DNA of 62,160 bases from CAWHOW01 sp050013795 (GCA_050013795.1 JBEKEO010000007.1:1-62160); one strand, 5' to 3'; shown: positions 53,576 to 62,160, counted from the first letter of the stretch. Program-made: numbers and translations. Notes: generated from the letters alone by a model not told the origin.

Positions 53576-54832
53576 ATGAAAGATAAATTCTTTTATGAGT
53601 GCATTGACTGTGGCAGGACTTATGATTCTTCGGAAATTATTTATCTCTGCAAAGAATGTTCAATACACAATAACTCTATTACTCCCCCTAAAGGCGTACT
53701 TAAAACTATATACAACTATAAAGAAATAAGTAATCATTTATCCGGTGATTTATTTTCTCTACTTGAGAAGAACAAGTTTCTTGATCTTCTTCCGTTAAAC
53801 TCAGTAAAAAGTTTACCTTATTTAAAGGTTGGAAATACTCCGCTCTATAATGTTTTATCCTTAAATTTAGATGAAGATCCGTTTGGTTTCGAACTTTTTC
53901 TTAAAGATGATTCTCAGAATCCCACATTTTCATTTAAAGACAGGGCTTCAGCCATAGTATCAGCTTTTGCAAAAGAACATAAAACAGATACAATTGTTGC
54001 TGCTTCGACTGGAAATGCAGGTTCATCCCTTGCAGGTATATGCGCTGCCCAGAAACAAAAAGCTATTATCTTTGTTCCTGCGGCAGCACCAAAAGCGAAG
54101 CTTACACAAATAATAATGTATGGGGCGCAAATAGTTCCCGTAGACGGAACCTACGATGCGGCTTTTGATTTAAGTATAGAAGCAACAAAAAAATATGGTT
54201 GGTATAATCGCAACACAGCATTTAATCCATTAACGATTGAAGGAAAGAAAACCGTTTCATACGAATTGTTTTCACAACTTAATCAAAAGATACCTGACAG
54301 AATATTTATTCCGGTTGGAGATGGAGTGATCATTTCAGGTGTTTATAAAGGATTTGAAGACTTACTTAAACTAGGAATAATTGACAAGATCCCAACTATA
54401 GTGGCTGTTCAGGCAATTGGCAGTAGTAATATCGTTAATAATATTGATAAGCATAATTTTGTTTCCACGCCAAGTAAAACGCTGGCAGATTCTATATCTG
54501 TAGATATACCAAGAAATTATTGGATGGCAAAAAAGTATATTAAGGATTTCCATGGAGAAACAATTTTGGTTAGCGATGAAGAAATTATTGCCGCATCAAA
54601 AGTTCTAAGCAGCAGAACAGGAATATTTGCTGAGCCTGCAGCAAGTGCTGCATTTGCAGGATTTCTGAGTTACTACTGGAACGGACGATTTGAAAAAGGA
54701 AGTAAAAATGTTGTTCTTCTAACAGGAAGCGGCTTAAAAGACCTGAATGCCGTGCAGAAGATAATTGATATTCCGGCTCCTGTAAAACCGGATATAGATT
54801 CCGTTGATAAGTTTTTAGCAAAGAGAAAATAA
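53576..54832 (+). CDS. Threonine-synthase-like PLP enzyme with zinc ribbon
   Basis: The 418-residue protein begins with a zinc ribbon (Cys9, Cys12, Cys25, Cys28 in CIDCG and LCKEC). The threonine synthase fold follows: 'LFLKDDSQNPTFSFKDRASAIV' with the PLP lysine in SFKDR, 'VAASTGNAGSSLAGICAAQ', 'IFIPVGDGVIISGVYKGFEDL' and 'GIFAEPAASAAFAGFL'. Zinc-ribbon forms include threonine synthase and several related lyases. No homoserine kinase or dehydrogenase is nearby. It lies 6 bases before the molybdenum hydroxylase gene, so it is probably part of that catabolic operon rather than threonine synthesis. Confidence 0.8.
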   Translation: MKDKFFYECIDCGRTYDSSEIIYLCKECSIHNNSITPPKGVLKTIYNYKEISNHLSGDLFSLLEKNKFLDLLPLNSVKSLPYLKVGNTPLYNVLSLNLDEDPFGFELFLKDDSQNPTFSFKDRASAIVSAFAKEHKTDTIVAASTGNAGSSLAGICAAQKQKAIIFVPAAAPKAKLTQIIMYGAQIVPVDGTYDAAFDLSIEATKKYGWYNRNTAFNPLTIEGKKTVSYELFSQLNQKIPDRIFIPVGDGVIISGVYKGFEDLLKLGIIDKIPTIVAVQAIGSSNIVNNIDKHNFVSTPSKTLADSISVDIPRNYWMAKKYIKDFHGETILVSDEEIIAASKVLSSRTGIFAEPAASAAFAGFLSYYWNGRFEKGSKNVVLLTGSGLKDLNAVQKIIDIPAPVKPDIDSVDKFLAKRK

Positions 54833-54838
54833 GCAAAC

Positions 54839-57800
54839 ATGCATAATATAATTGGGAAAGAAGTAACCCGCGTTGATGGTTACGAAAAGGTTATGGGGAA
54901 AACATTGTATGGTGACGATATTAAACTGCATGGATTATTGCATGTTGCAAATCGCTATACTGATATTCCTGCTGGAAAAATCAAAAACATTGATATTTCC
55001 AAAGCAGAGAAAATGGAAGGTGTTGAAGCCATCGCTCTTTTTAAGGATATTACGGGAAAGAAACGTATAGGTCCAATCCGCCAGGATCATTATGTATTAG
55101 TGGATGATGAGGTTTTTTATACAGGAGATGTTATTGCTATAGTTGCCGCCAAAACAATGGAACAGGCTTGTGCGGCTGCTGATGCTATCGACATTACTTA
55201 TGACCCTATTGAAGGAATATTTGATCCAGCCGAAGCAATCAAACCAACATCACGCCCGATACATTCTGACTTTAAAAGCAATGTGGTAAATCATTACCCG
55301 CTGGTAAAAGGAGATATTGAAAAAGGTTTTGCTGAATCGGACCAGGTCATTGAAAAAGAATACAGAACAGGTTTTCATGAGCATGCTTATATAGAACCCG
55401 AAACTGTAACCGTTGTACCTGACCCGGCATCAAAGGGATGTAAAGTGTATGGTTCCATACAAAATCCTTTTACTACAAGAAGAATGGTTGCTGCATTTAT
55501 GGGTTTGAATTTAAACCAGATAAATGTTCTTGGCTCTACCCTTGGCGGCTCTTTCGGCGGTAAAGATGATATCATTAATTGCATGGCTTGTCGTTGCGCC
55601 CTACTTTCAAAGCTAACAGGAAAGCCTGTAAAATTGACCTACACAAGAGAGGAATCAATAAAGGAAAGTTATAAACGCCATCCATATATTTTAAATTATA
55701 AAGTTGGATTTACTAATAATGGCAAGCTGAAAGCGATGAAGATTGATATTATCGCTGATAGTGGCGCATATTCATCTCAAAGCTTTTTTGTAACCTGGCG
55801 TTCAGTGGTTCAGGCTACCGGTCCTTATGAAATAGAAAATGTTCAGACAGATATTCGCAGCGTTTATACCAACAACCCTTATACCGCAGCATTCAGAGGT
55901 TTTGGTTCGCCGCAGATCATTTTTGCTCAGGAATCATTGATGGATGAGATTGCAGCTATTTGCAATTTATCACCGCTTGAAATTCGCAAGCTCAATGGCT
56001 TTAAACAAGGCAGTGTAACTGCCAGCGGGCAGGTGCTTTCAGAACACAAGGTTGCTCTTGATGAAGTGATCGATATTGCCATTGAAAGATCAGCGTACGC
56101 CAAAAAACTTGAAGATTTCAAGAAATTAAATAGTACAAGCGAAAGATATAAATACGGAATAGGATTTGCCTGTAGCTACAGGGGATGTTCATTAGGCGCC
56201 GAAGGTACAGATGCCACATCTGCAATCGTTTCTGTTCAAGCCGATGGAAGCATATATGTTTTAGCCGGACTCAATGAGAATGGTCAGGGTATGCGAACTA
56301 CATTTTGCCAGATTGCCGCGGAAGTGTTAGGCGTAAAATTTGAAAATGTTCTTTTCCTGGAACCTCAAACAGCTACTGTTCCTGATGGTGGTCCCACAGT
56401 AGCTTCGCGTGCAACATTGACCGGCGGTAATGCTGTAATTGATGCAGCGCAAAAAATTAAGAAAACCATTTTTGAAGTAATAAAAGATGATTTAAAAGCT
56501 TCTAATATCAATGAACTGGAATGGAAAGATGGAATGATCTCACTAAAAGAACCTCTCCCTGGAATTTACCCGATATCCTTTGAGAAAGCTGTAGAGAGAT
56601 CATTTAGGGCGGGAGTTAATCTTTCTGCTTATGGCTGGTTTAAAGCTCCTGATGTGAGCTGGCATGAAGAAACAGGGCAAGGCAATGCTTATTTCACTTA
56701 TGTGTATGCCTGCCAGGTAGCTGAAATAAAAGTTGATACTTCAACAGGAAAACTGGAAGTGTTAAAGGTAACTGCTGCTCATGATGTCGGTAAAGTGATC
56801 AATAAACTTGGTATAGAAGGACAGGTTTATGGTGGTATTGCGCAAGGAATCGGTTATGCGATACTAGAGGATTTTAATGTGCTGCAAGGAGTTGTAAAAT
56901 CTTCCAACCTTGATGAGTACCTTCTTCCGACCATAAAAGACATCCCTGTCATAGAAGCGATACTTGTTGAAAACGAAGACAAATATGGGCCTTTCGGCGC
57001 AAAGAGCATAGGCGAACCTACGCTGGAGCTTGCATCAGCCGCAATTAACAATGCAGTGAAATTCGCTACAGGGAAGAACTTTTATCAGATACCACTAACA
57101 CTTGAAAGGGTTTATTTGGGAAAACATCTGTCAAAACCCAGCAGGCAAAGCGAAGCAGGACTTGTGATCAAGAAAAGGAAACAGGCTCCCCGTGTTTCAA
57201 ACATTTCGATGATAAGTCCAAAAACATTGAAAAAAGCTTTGTCGCTGATAAATGAAGAATATAAAATCATTGCTGGTGGAACAGATGTTATCATTGAACT
57301 CAGAAAAAGAAATGAAACCGAAAAATTGCTCGACATTTCTCAATTGCAGGAATTGAAAAGAATCAAAAAAACTAAAAATTCCATCGTAATTGGAAGTGGA
57401 GCTTCGGTGACATCAATTATAGGGAACAAAGCAATAATAAAGAATTTTCCTATACTTATTGATGCTTGTTCTCTGATAGGTTCCAAGCAGATACGTAACA
57501 GGGCAACATTCGGGGGCAATATAGTGAATGCAGCTCCCTGTGCCGATTCTGTGCCCCCTTTGATACTTTATGATGCAAAGGTTGTTTTGCAAACCAAAGA
57601 TGGGCAAAGAGAAGTTTCGGTTAAGGATTTTGTTGTGAAAAATTATCAGACACAGATAAAACCAAACGAGATACTCACGTCTATTGTTATTCCGCTTCCT
57701 CAAAAGAAATACTACCATAGCTATTATCAATTGGGAAGAAGAAATGCCGTGAATATTACCCGTATGAGCGTGGGTGCAATGATCGCATTTGATATGGAAA

Positions 57801-58048
57801 ACAATATCGAAGAATGCAGGATTGCAGCAGGTTCCTTGTTTGACAAGCCAAAACGCATTGAAGAGATTGAACAATTATTTATCGGGAAAAAACTTACTGT
57901 ATCGCTGATTGATGAAATTGAAACGTCTCTGCAAAACATTATCGATTCTGCTATAGGAACTCGTTGGTCGTCGGAATACAAAACACCGGTTTTCATTAAC
58001 ATTTGTAAAGATATTTTAAAAGAAATTTTGGTTAAAATTAAAAGGTAA
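54839..58048 (+). CDS. Molybdenum hydroxylase: fused molybdopterin and FAD subunits (xanthine-dehydrogenase-like)
   Basis: The 1069-residue protein joins two chains that are separate in most relatives. Residues 1 to about 775 are the molybdopterin-binding subunit: 'GSTLGGSFGGKDDI', 'AAFRGFGSPQIIFAQESLMDEIA', 'GLNENGQGMRTTFCQIAAEVLG', and the catalytic Glu in GAKSIGEPTLELA. From about 785 to the end is the FAD-binding subunit: 'IIAGGTDVIIELR' and 'ATFGGNIVNAAPCADSVPPLIL'. The 2Fe-2S subunit is encoded apart at 58724. The family hydroxylates N-heterocycles or aldehydes, and xanthine or another purine is a likely but unproven substrate. Maturation (XdhC-like) and molybdopterin synthesis genes are not in the window. 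Confidence 0.9.
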   Translation: MHNIIGKEVTRVDGYEKVMGKTLYGDDIKLHGLLHVANRYTDIPAGKIKNIDISKAEKMEGVEAIALFKDITGKKRIGPIRQDHYVLVDDEVFYTGDVIAIVAAKTMEQACAAADAIDITYDPIEGIFDPAEAIKPTSRPIHSDFKSNVVNHYPLVKGDIEKGFAESDQVIEKEYRTGFHEHAYIEPETVTVVPDPASKGCKVYGSIQNPFTTRRMVAAFMGLNLNQINVLGSTLGGSFGGKDDIINCMACRCALLSKLTGKPVKLTYTREESIKESYKRHPYILNYKVGFTNNGKLKAMKIDIIADSGAYSSQSFFVTWRSVVQATGPYEIENVQTDIRSVYTNNPYTAAFRGFGSPQIIFAQESLMDEIAAICNLSPLEIRKLNGFKQGSVTASGQVLSEHKVALDEVIDIAIERSAYAKKLEDFKKLNSTSERYKYGIGFACSYRGCSLGAEGTDATSAIVSVQADGSIYVLAGLNENGQGMRTTFCQIAAEVLGVKFENVLFLEPQTATVPDGGPTVASRATLTGGNAVIDAAQKIKKTIFEVIKDDLKASNINELEWKDGMISLKEPLPGIYPISFEKAVERSFRAGVNLSAYGWFKAPDVSWHEETGQGNAYFTYVYACQVAEIKVDTSTGKLEVLKVTAAHDVGKVINKLGIEGQVYGGIAQGIGYAILEDFNVLQGVVKSSNLDEYLLPTIKDIPVIEAILVENEDKYGPFGAKSIGEPTLELASAAINNAVKFATGKNFYQIPLTLERVYLGKHLSKPSRQSEAGLVIKKRKQAPRVSNISMISPKTLKKALSLINEEYKIIAGGTDVIIELRKRNETEKLLDISQLQELKRIKKTKNSIVIGSGASVTSIIGNKAIIKNFPILIDACSLIGSKQIRNRATFGGNIVNAAPCADSVPPLILYDAKVVLQTKDGQREVSVKDFVVKNYQTQIKPNEILTSIVIPLPQKKYYHSYYQLGRRNAVNITRMSVGAMIAFDMENNIEECRIAAGSLFDKPKRIEEIEQLFIGKKLTVSLIDEIETSLQNIIDSAIGTRWSSEYKTPVFINICKDILKEILVKIKR

Positions 58049-58053
58049 GAGTT

Positions 58054-58518
58054 ATGGCCAACACTTACACTCAAATTCATATACATGCTGTTTTTGCAGT
58101 TCAGAACAGAGAATGCCTTATTTCACTATGTTTAGAAGAAGAACTGTACAAATATATCATGGGTATAATTAAAACAAATAACCATAAACCACTAGCAATA
58201 AATGGTGCGCCCGATCATGTTCATGTATTATTTGGAATGCGCCCTTCACAGTCTTTATCTGATTTATTGCAGGATATAAAAGGCGGTTCGTCAAAATGGA
58301 TTAATGAGAAGAAAGTTTTTAGAGGACATTTTTCATGGCAGGAAGGTTATGGCGCTTTTTCATATAGCAAATCTCAATTACCTACTGTTATAAATTACAT
58401 CATGAATCAGAAGGAGCATCATAAAAAGAAAAAGTTTATTGATGAATATAAAGAGCTGCTTGAAAGTTTTGAGATAAAGTATGATGAACGCTTTATTTTC
58501 AAATCAGTTTTAGATTAA
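58054..58518 (+). CDS. REP-associated / IS200-like tyrosine transposase
   Basis: The 154-residue protein is a Y1 HUH-type transposase. PDHVHVLFGM holds the HUH pair, and 'VINYIMNQKEHHKKKKF' holds the catalytic Tyr and the Y-x3-Q pattern. 'FSWQEGYGAFSYS' and the start MANTYTQIHIHAVFAVQ are typical of the RAYT/IS200 group in Bacteroidota. It acts on single-stranded DNA hairpins, and three small hairpins lie just downstream. It begins 5 bases after the molybdenum hydroxylase stop and separates it from the 2Fe-2S gene. No frameshift is seen, so it may be active. Confidence 0.9.
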   Translation: MANTYTQIHIHAVFAVQNRECLISLCLEEELYKYIMGIIKTNNHKPLAINGAPDHVHVLFGMRPSQSLSDLLQDIKGGSSKWINEKKVFRGHFSWQEGYGAFSYSKSQLPTVINYIMNQKEHHKKKKFIDEYKELLESFEIKYDERFIFKSVLD

Positions 58519-58573
58519 TTATTTCGTGCCTAACAGCACTTAATGTTTTTTGTTTGTTGCTTTTACCAAAATA

Positions 58574-58706
58574 TTGTCCCTAACGGGACAAAAACATTGA
58601 AAAGCTTGAATATTTAGTATTAATAAAACCAATTATAAACTGTTCCGTTAGGAACATAATATCGGTAGAAAATATAAACCGATTAATTTAAAGTTCCGTC
58701 AGGAAC
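58574..58706. repeat. REP-like hairpins linked to the transposase
   Basis: Three hairpins follow the transposase: TTGTCCC-TAAC-GGGACAA (58574-58591), TGTTCC-GTTA-GGAACA (58641-58656) and GTTCC-GTCA-GGAAC (58693-58706). Read on the other strand, the second becomes GTTCC-TAAC-GGAAC, the same sequence as the first except for one paired change in the stem. The first and second therefore form an inverted REP pair. The last hairpin lies 17 bases before the 2Fe-2S gene, close to its start codon. Confidence 0.8.
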
Positions 58707-58723
58707 GAAATAAGAAAAACATT

Positions 58724-59194
58724 ATGTCAAAAATAAAAGTTACCGTAAATAATAAAATCCACCAGCTTGATGTTGATGATTCCCTCCGCCTGCTTGATAT
58801 ATTAAGAGAGCATTTGGGATTAACAGGAACCAAAGAAGGTTGCGGTATTGGCGAATGCGGCGCATGTACCGTAATTATAAATGGCGAAGCAATATGCTCC
58901 TGCCTTGTTCTTGCAGGACAACTACAGGACGCCGTTATTGAAACCATTGAAAATATTGAAAAGAATGATGTCCTTTCCAAACTGCAGGAATCTTTCTTGA
59001 AATTTGGCGCTGTACAATGCGGCTTCTGTACACCCGGTATGCTGATGAGTGCTAAAGCTTTGCTCGATGCAAAACCAAACCCAACTGAAGCTGAAATTAA
59101 AGAAGCCCTTGAAGGTAACCTTTGCCGCTGCACAGGTTATATTCCTATTATGAATGCGGTGAAAGCAGCTGCATTTGAAAAAATAATTATTTAA
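58724..59194 (+). CDS. 2Fe-2S subunit of a molybdenum hydroxylase
   Basis: The 156-residue protein carries electrons from the molybdenum site to FAD. The N-terminal plant-type ferredoxin domain has CGIGECGACTVIINGEAICSC. The second all-helical [2Fe-2S] domain has CGFCTPGM and LCRCTGYIPIM. All eight Cys are present. It is the expected third part of the enzyme encoded at 54839-58048, but a transposase and its hairpins now lie between them. It runs convergently into alaS with only two bases between the genes and no terminator. Confidence 0.95.
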   Translation: MSKIKVTVNNKIHQLDVDDSLRLLDILREHLGLTGTKEGCGIGECGACTVIINGEAICSCLVLAGQLQDAVIETIENIEKNDVLSKLQESFLKFGAVQCGFCTPGMLMSAKALLDAKPNPTEAEIKEALEGNLCRCTGYIPIMNAVKAAAFEKIII

Positions 59195-59196
59195 TT

Positions 59197-61812
59197 CTAT
59201 TTAAAAATATCTTTCGCTTTTTCCAGCGCTTTCTCAATTCCTGCGGCATTCTTGCCTCCGGCTGTTGCAAAGAAAGGCTGTCCGCCACCGCCACCTTGTA
59301 TCTCTTTGGCAAGTTCGCGAACAATTTTAGCGGCATCAAGATTTTTTTCTTTAACCAGATTCTCTGATATCATCACTGCAAGTCCGGGTTTACCTTCGCT
59401 TTCATATGCGAAAACAAGGAAAAGATTTTCGGTATCATTTTTCAGTGCATAAGCAAGGTCCTTTGCCCCTGAGGCTTCCAACGGTATTTTTTCGGCAATG
59501 AAATTTATACCGTTTACATTTTGAAGTCGGGATTTCAATTCATCTTTCAGCCCGAGAGCTTTTTCTTTCTGGAAATCATCCACTTGTTTTTGCAGGGATG
59601 TGTTCTGTTCCTGCAGTTGTGTAACGCTTTGTAAAATATCTTTGGGGTTTTTTAGTAACTCATATAACTGAGATATGATCTCGCTCTGGATATTATAAAA
59701 TTGTTTTGCCTTCAACCCGGTGATGGCTTCAATCCTTCGGATACCGGCAGCAACAGCGCTTTCGGAAAGTATTTTAAATATTCCAATCTGCCCTGTAGCA
59801 TGAGCATGCGTGCCTCCGCAAAGCTCAATAGAATAGTTCCTGTCGAATGCCACCACGTGTACATGATCGCCGTACTTTTCACCAAACAGGGCAGTGGCAC
59901 CCATCTTCTGCGCTTCGGCAATCGGCATATTGCGCATATCTTCAATAATGATATTCTCACGTATTTTCTCATTCACCAAGGCCTCCACTTTTGCAATTTC
60001 CTCTCCCGTCATTTTAGCAAAATGTGAAAAGTCGAAACGCAAATGCTCATCATCAACCAGCGAACCTTTTTGCTCCACATGAGTTCCAAGAACCTTCTTC
60101 AATGCAGAATGCAGCAGGTGTGTTGCCGTATGGTTGTTTTCGGTAAGCAACCTTTTATTCTTATCAACCACTGCATGCAAAACGGCATTGACATCTTTCG
60201 GAAGTTTTTTGGTAATATGGATAGTAAGATTGTTTTCCTTTTTGGTGTCTTCAATTGAAATTTTTTCGCCTTTGGCTTCTATATAACCACGGTCGCCCAC
60301 CTGTCCGCCCGATTCAGCATAGAAAGGGGTCTTATCAAGTACAAGCTGAAAGAATTCTTTGTCCTTTGCTTTAACTTTCCGGTATTTAAGAATTATAGCA
60401 TCGCAGGACAATGCATCGTAGCCCACGAACTCAGTATCCTTAACAGCTTTCAGTTCCACCCAGTCTTCGGTATCCATGGTTGCGGCATTTCGCGAACGTT
60501 TCTTTTGCTCCTCCATGTTTTCATTAAAACCTTTTACATCATCAGCCCAGCCCTTTTCTTTTGTCATAAGCTGGGTAAGGTCGAAAGGAAAACCGAAGGT
60601 GTCGAAAAGCTCAAAAGCAAATGCTCCTTCAATAACTTTTTTATCAGGATTTGATTGAATGTAATTCTCGAAACGCTGTATGCCTGTGGCAAGTGTACGA
60701 AGGAAAGCCAGTTCTTCTTCGGCTATCACTTTTCGTATTAACTCCTGCTGTGACTTTAGTTCAGGGAAAAACTCACCCATCTGATTTACCAGAACCTGCA
60801 TAAGTTCATGCATAAATGGTTCTTTAAACCCCAGGAAAGTATAACCATAACGAACCGCTCTTCTTAAAATGCGACGGATAACATAGCCTGCTTTATTATT
60901 GGAAGGCAGTTGTCCGTCGGCAATAGCAAATGCAATAGCGCGTAGATGGTCGGCAATAACACGCATAGCAATGTCGGCTTTCACCTCCGCTCCATATTTC
61001 TTACCTGATAGTTTGGCTATTTCAGCAATGATGGGTTGAAAAACATCCGTATCGTAATTCGATTTCTTTCCCTGTATGACCATGCAAAGCCTTTCAAATC
61101 CCATGCCGGTGTCAACATGTTTAGCGGGAAGAGGAACCAGCTTTCCATCAGCAAGACGGTTGTATTGAATGAAAACAAGGTTCCATATTTCAATAACATG
61201 TGGGTCGCCTTTATTGACGAGGGATTTGCCATCAATTTTTTTTCTTTCTTTATCATCCCGAATATCAACATGGATTTCCGAACATGGACCGCAAGGACCT
61301 GTATCGCCCATTTCCCAGAAGTTATCTTTCTTCGAACCGTTAAGAATCCTATCCTCAGCTATCAGATTTTTCCAGTAACCTTTAGCTTCAGAGTCAGCAG
61401 GAATACCATCGGTCTTATCTCCTTCAAATATGGTAACGTACATCCTGTCCTTATCAATTTTGTACACATCCGCAAGCAGTTCCCATGCCCATTCGATTGC
61501 CTCTTTCTTAAAATAATCCCCAAACGACCAGTTACCAAGCATTTCGAACATAGTATGGTGATAGGTATCATGACCTACTTCTTCGAGGTCGTTATGTTTT
61601 CCAGATACGCGAAGGCACTTTTGGGAATTGGCTACCCTGTTGTGTTTTGCAGGTGAGTTGCCAAGGAATATATCCTTAAACTGGTTCATTCCGGCATTGG
61701 TAAACATCAAAGTGGGGTCATTCTTTATAACCATGGGTGCCGAAGGCACAATTGCATGGTTTTTCGAGGCAAAGAAGCCTGTGAACGTTCTCCTTATATC
61801 GGCAGCATTCAT
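59197..61812 (-). CDS. alaS: Alanyl-tRNA synthetase
   Basis: AlaS charges tRNA-Ala and clears mischarged serine or glycine. The 871-residue protein shows the class II core ('FFASKNHAIVPSAPMVIKNDPTLMFTNAGMNQFKD', parts PTLMFTNAGMNQFKD), 'GNWSFGDYFKKEAIEWAWE' and 'GDTGPCGPCSEIH'. The editing domain has 'HTATHLLHSALKKVLG' and the zinc motif CGGTHAHATG. The C-terminal domain ends GGGGGQPFFATAGG. It is full length and alone on this strand. A TAACTTTG box (plus 61857-61864) may be its promoter, overlapping the divergent one. Confidence 0.98.
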   Translation of the reverse strand: MNAADIRRTFTGFFASKNHAIVPSAPMVIKNDPTLMFTNAGMNQFKDIFLGNSPAKHNRVANSQKCLRVSGKHNDLEEVGHDTYHHTMFEMLGNWSFGDYFKKEAIEWAWELLADVYKIDKDRMYVTIFEGDKTDGIPADSEAKGYWKNLIAEDRILNGSKKDNFWEMGDTGPCGPCSEIHVDIRDDKERKKIDGKSLVNKGDPHVIEIWNLVFIQYNRLADGKLVPLPAKHVDTGMGFERLCMVIQGKKSNYDTDVFQPIIAEIAKLSGKKYGAEVKADIAMRVIADHLRAIAFAIADGQLPSNNKAGYVIRRILRRAVRYGYTFLGFKEPFMHELMQVLVNQMGEFFPELKSQQELIRKVIAEEELAFLRTLATGIQRFENYIQSNPDKKVIEGAFAFELFDTFGFPFDLTQLMTKEKGWADDVKGFNENMEEQKKRSRNAATMDTEDWVELKAVKDTEFVGYDALSCDAIILKYRKVKAKDKEFFQLVLDKTPFYAESGGQVGDRGYIEAKGEKISIEDTKKENNLTIHITKKLPKDVNAVLHAVVDKNKRLLTENNHTATHLLHSALKKVLGTHVEQKGSLVDDEHLRFDFSHFAKMTGEEIAKVEALVNEKIRENIIIEDMRNMPIAEAQKMGATALFGEKYGDHVHVVAFDRNYSIELCGGTHAHATGQIGIFKILSESAVAAGIRRIEAITGLKAKQFYNIQSEIISQLYELLKNPKDILQSVTQLQEQNTSLQKQVDDFQKEKALGLKDELKSRLQNVNGINFIAEKIPLEASGAKDLAYALKNDTENLFLVFAYESEGKPGLAVMISENLVKEKNLDAAKIVRELAKEIQGGGGGQPFFATAGGKNAAGIEKALEKAKDIFK

Positions 61813-61852
61813 ATCCGGGTAAATTGAATTAACATTTTTTTAGAACAAGATG

Positions 61853-61883
61853 TTTGCAAAGTTAGGGTATTTTGTTAGTTTTG
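61853..61883 (+). promoter_or_regulatory. Consensus promoter of the gene at 61958
   Basis: TTTG (61853-61856), 19 bases, TAGTTTTG (61876-61883). It matches the phylum's promoter exactly, 75 bases before the start codon. Confidence 0.65.
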
Positions 61884-61957
61884 CACTTAAGGCAGTCCAA
61901 ATTTGACTCTTTTTTGCATTTTTATTGATCCTAAATAATAGGACAATTCTTCATTTC

Positions 61958-62160
61958 ATGTTCAAGAAAAAGAAAAAACATCAATATCATTTTAACGTAA
62001 AGTCGCTGGCTTTCGAAAAGGTCCGGGTTTCTATCAAAGACAAGCTAAAGCGGGTTCTTTATATTGTGGTTGCTGGTTTTGTTTTTGCATCAATGGTGTT
62101 GGTGTTTGCATATAACTTCTTCAGTTCTCCAAAAGAGAAAATGTTACAACGTGAGATCGA
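61958..62160 (+). CDS. Membrane-anchored protein, start of a possible M23 peptidase (partial)
   Basis: ATG at 61958 opens a frame that runs past the window edge, with 67 codons visible. A basic N-terminus (MFKKKKKHQYHFN) and a stretch 'KSLAFEKVRVSIKDKLKRVL' lead to one membrane helix (YIVVAGFVFASMVLVFAYNFF) and then a charged segment. In Bacteroidota a gene with this start, divergent from alaS, usually encodes an M23 (lysostaphin-like) cell-wall peptidase with a periplasmic coiled coil. The peptidase domain itself is outside the window, so the assignment rests on the N-terminus and the neighbour. Confidence 0.6.
   Translation, partial: MFKKKKKHQYHFNVKSLAFEKVRVSIKDKLKRVLYIVVAGFVFASMVLVFAYNFFSSPKEKMLQREI

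Overview
The window is chromosomal DNA of a member of the Bacteroidota, probably an uncultured Bacteroidia-like lineage. Five things support this: the spoT-fur-purA neighbourhood; a dcw cluster ordered mraZ-rsmH-ftsL-ftsI-murE-mraY-murD-ftsW-murG-murC-ftsQ-ftsA-ftsZ with meso-DAP-type MurE; a gliding-motility/type IX secretion C-terminal domain; DUF4834, YfhO and TonB/carboxypeptidase-regulatory-domain proteins; and repeated promoter-like sites of the Bacteroidota form TTG/TTTG-N19-21-TAnnTTTG. The DNA is AT-rich and densely packed. I see no rRNA, tRNA or CRISPR array.

Layout. 1-11 kb: the end of a glycosyltransferase, rnhB, a secreted PepSY-like protein, then a minus-strand run purA / four-helix (S23) protein / fur / spoT, and a second minus-strand run DUF4834 / YfhO membrane protein / glycosyltransferase. 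11-15 kb: a beta-propeller protein with a palindrome inside its signal peptide, engB, and a pair of acyltransferases that look like the glycine-lipid genes glsB/glsA. 15-31 kb: the division and cell-wall cluster, preceded by a probable MraZ operator. Its murD is reduced to the C-terminal 40 percent, with no ATP-binding domain. 31-39 kb: mtnA plus a class II aldolase (probable methylthio-sugar salvage), secA, an RNA methyltransferase, and rpsF-rpsR-rplI. 39-48.5 kb: two membrane proteins, dnaX, a large type IX cargo-like protein, ribE, a 17-unit array of 21-bp repeats, a remnant of a TonB receptor, and a collagen-like/S74 chaperone surface protein. 48.6-51.5 kb: a TonB receptor with a His-rich partner, probably metal related. 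51.5-59.2 kb: two fold-type II PLP enzymes, a small lipoprotein and a molybdenum hydroxylase whose Mo and FAD subunits are fused. A REP-associated (IS200-like) transposase and its hairpins separate the 2Fe-2S subunit from the rest. 59-62 kb: alaS and, divergently, the start of what may be an M23-type peptidase.

The most notable observations are the truncated murD inside an otherwise intact dcw operon, the 21-bp phased repeat array, the transposase with stem-preserving hairpins inside the molybdenum-hydroxylase operon, and the unassigned PLP/PLP/molybdenum-hydroxylase cluster. Functions come from motif recognition by eye; no database search was possible.
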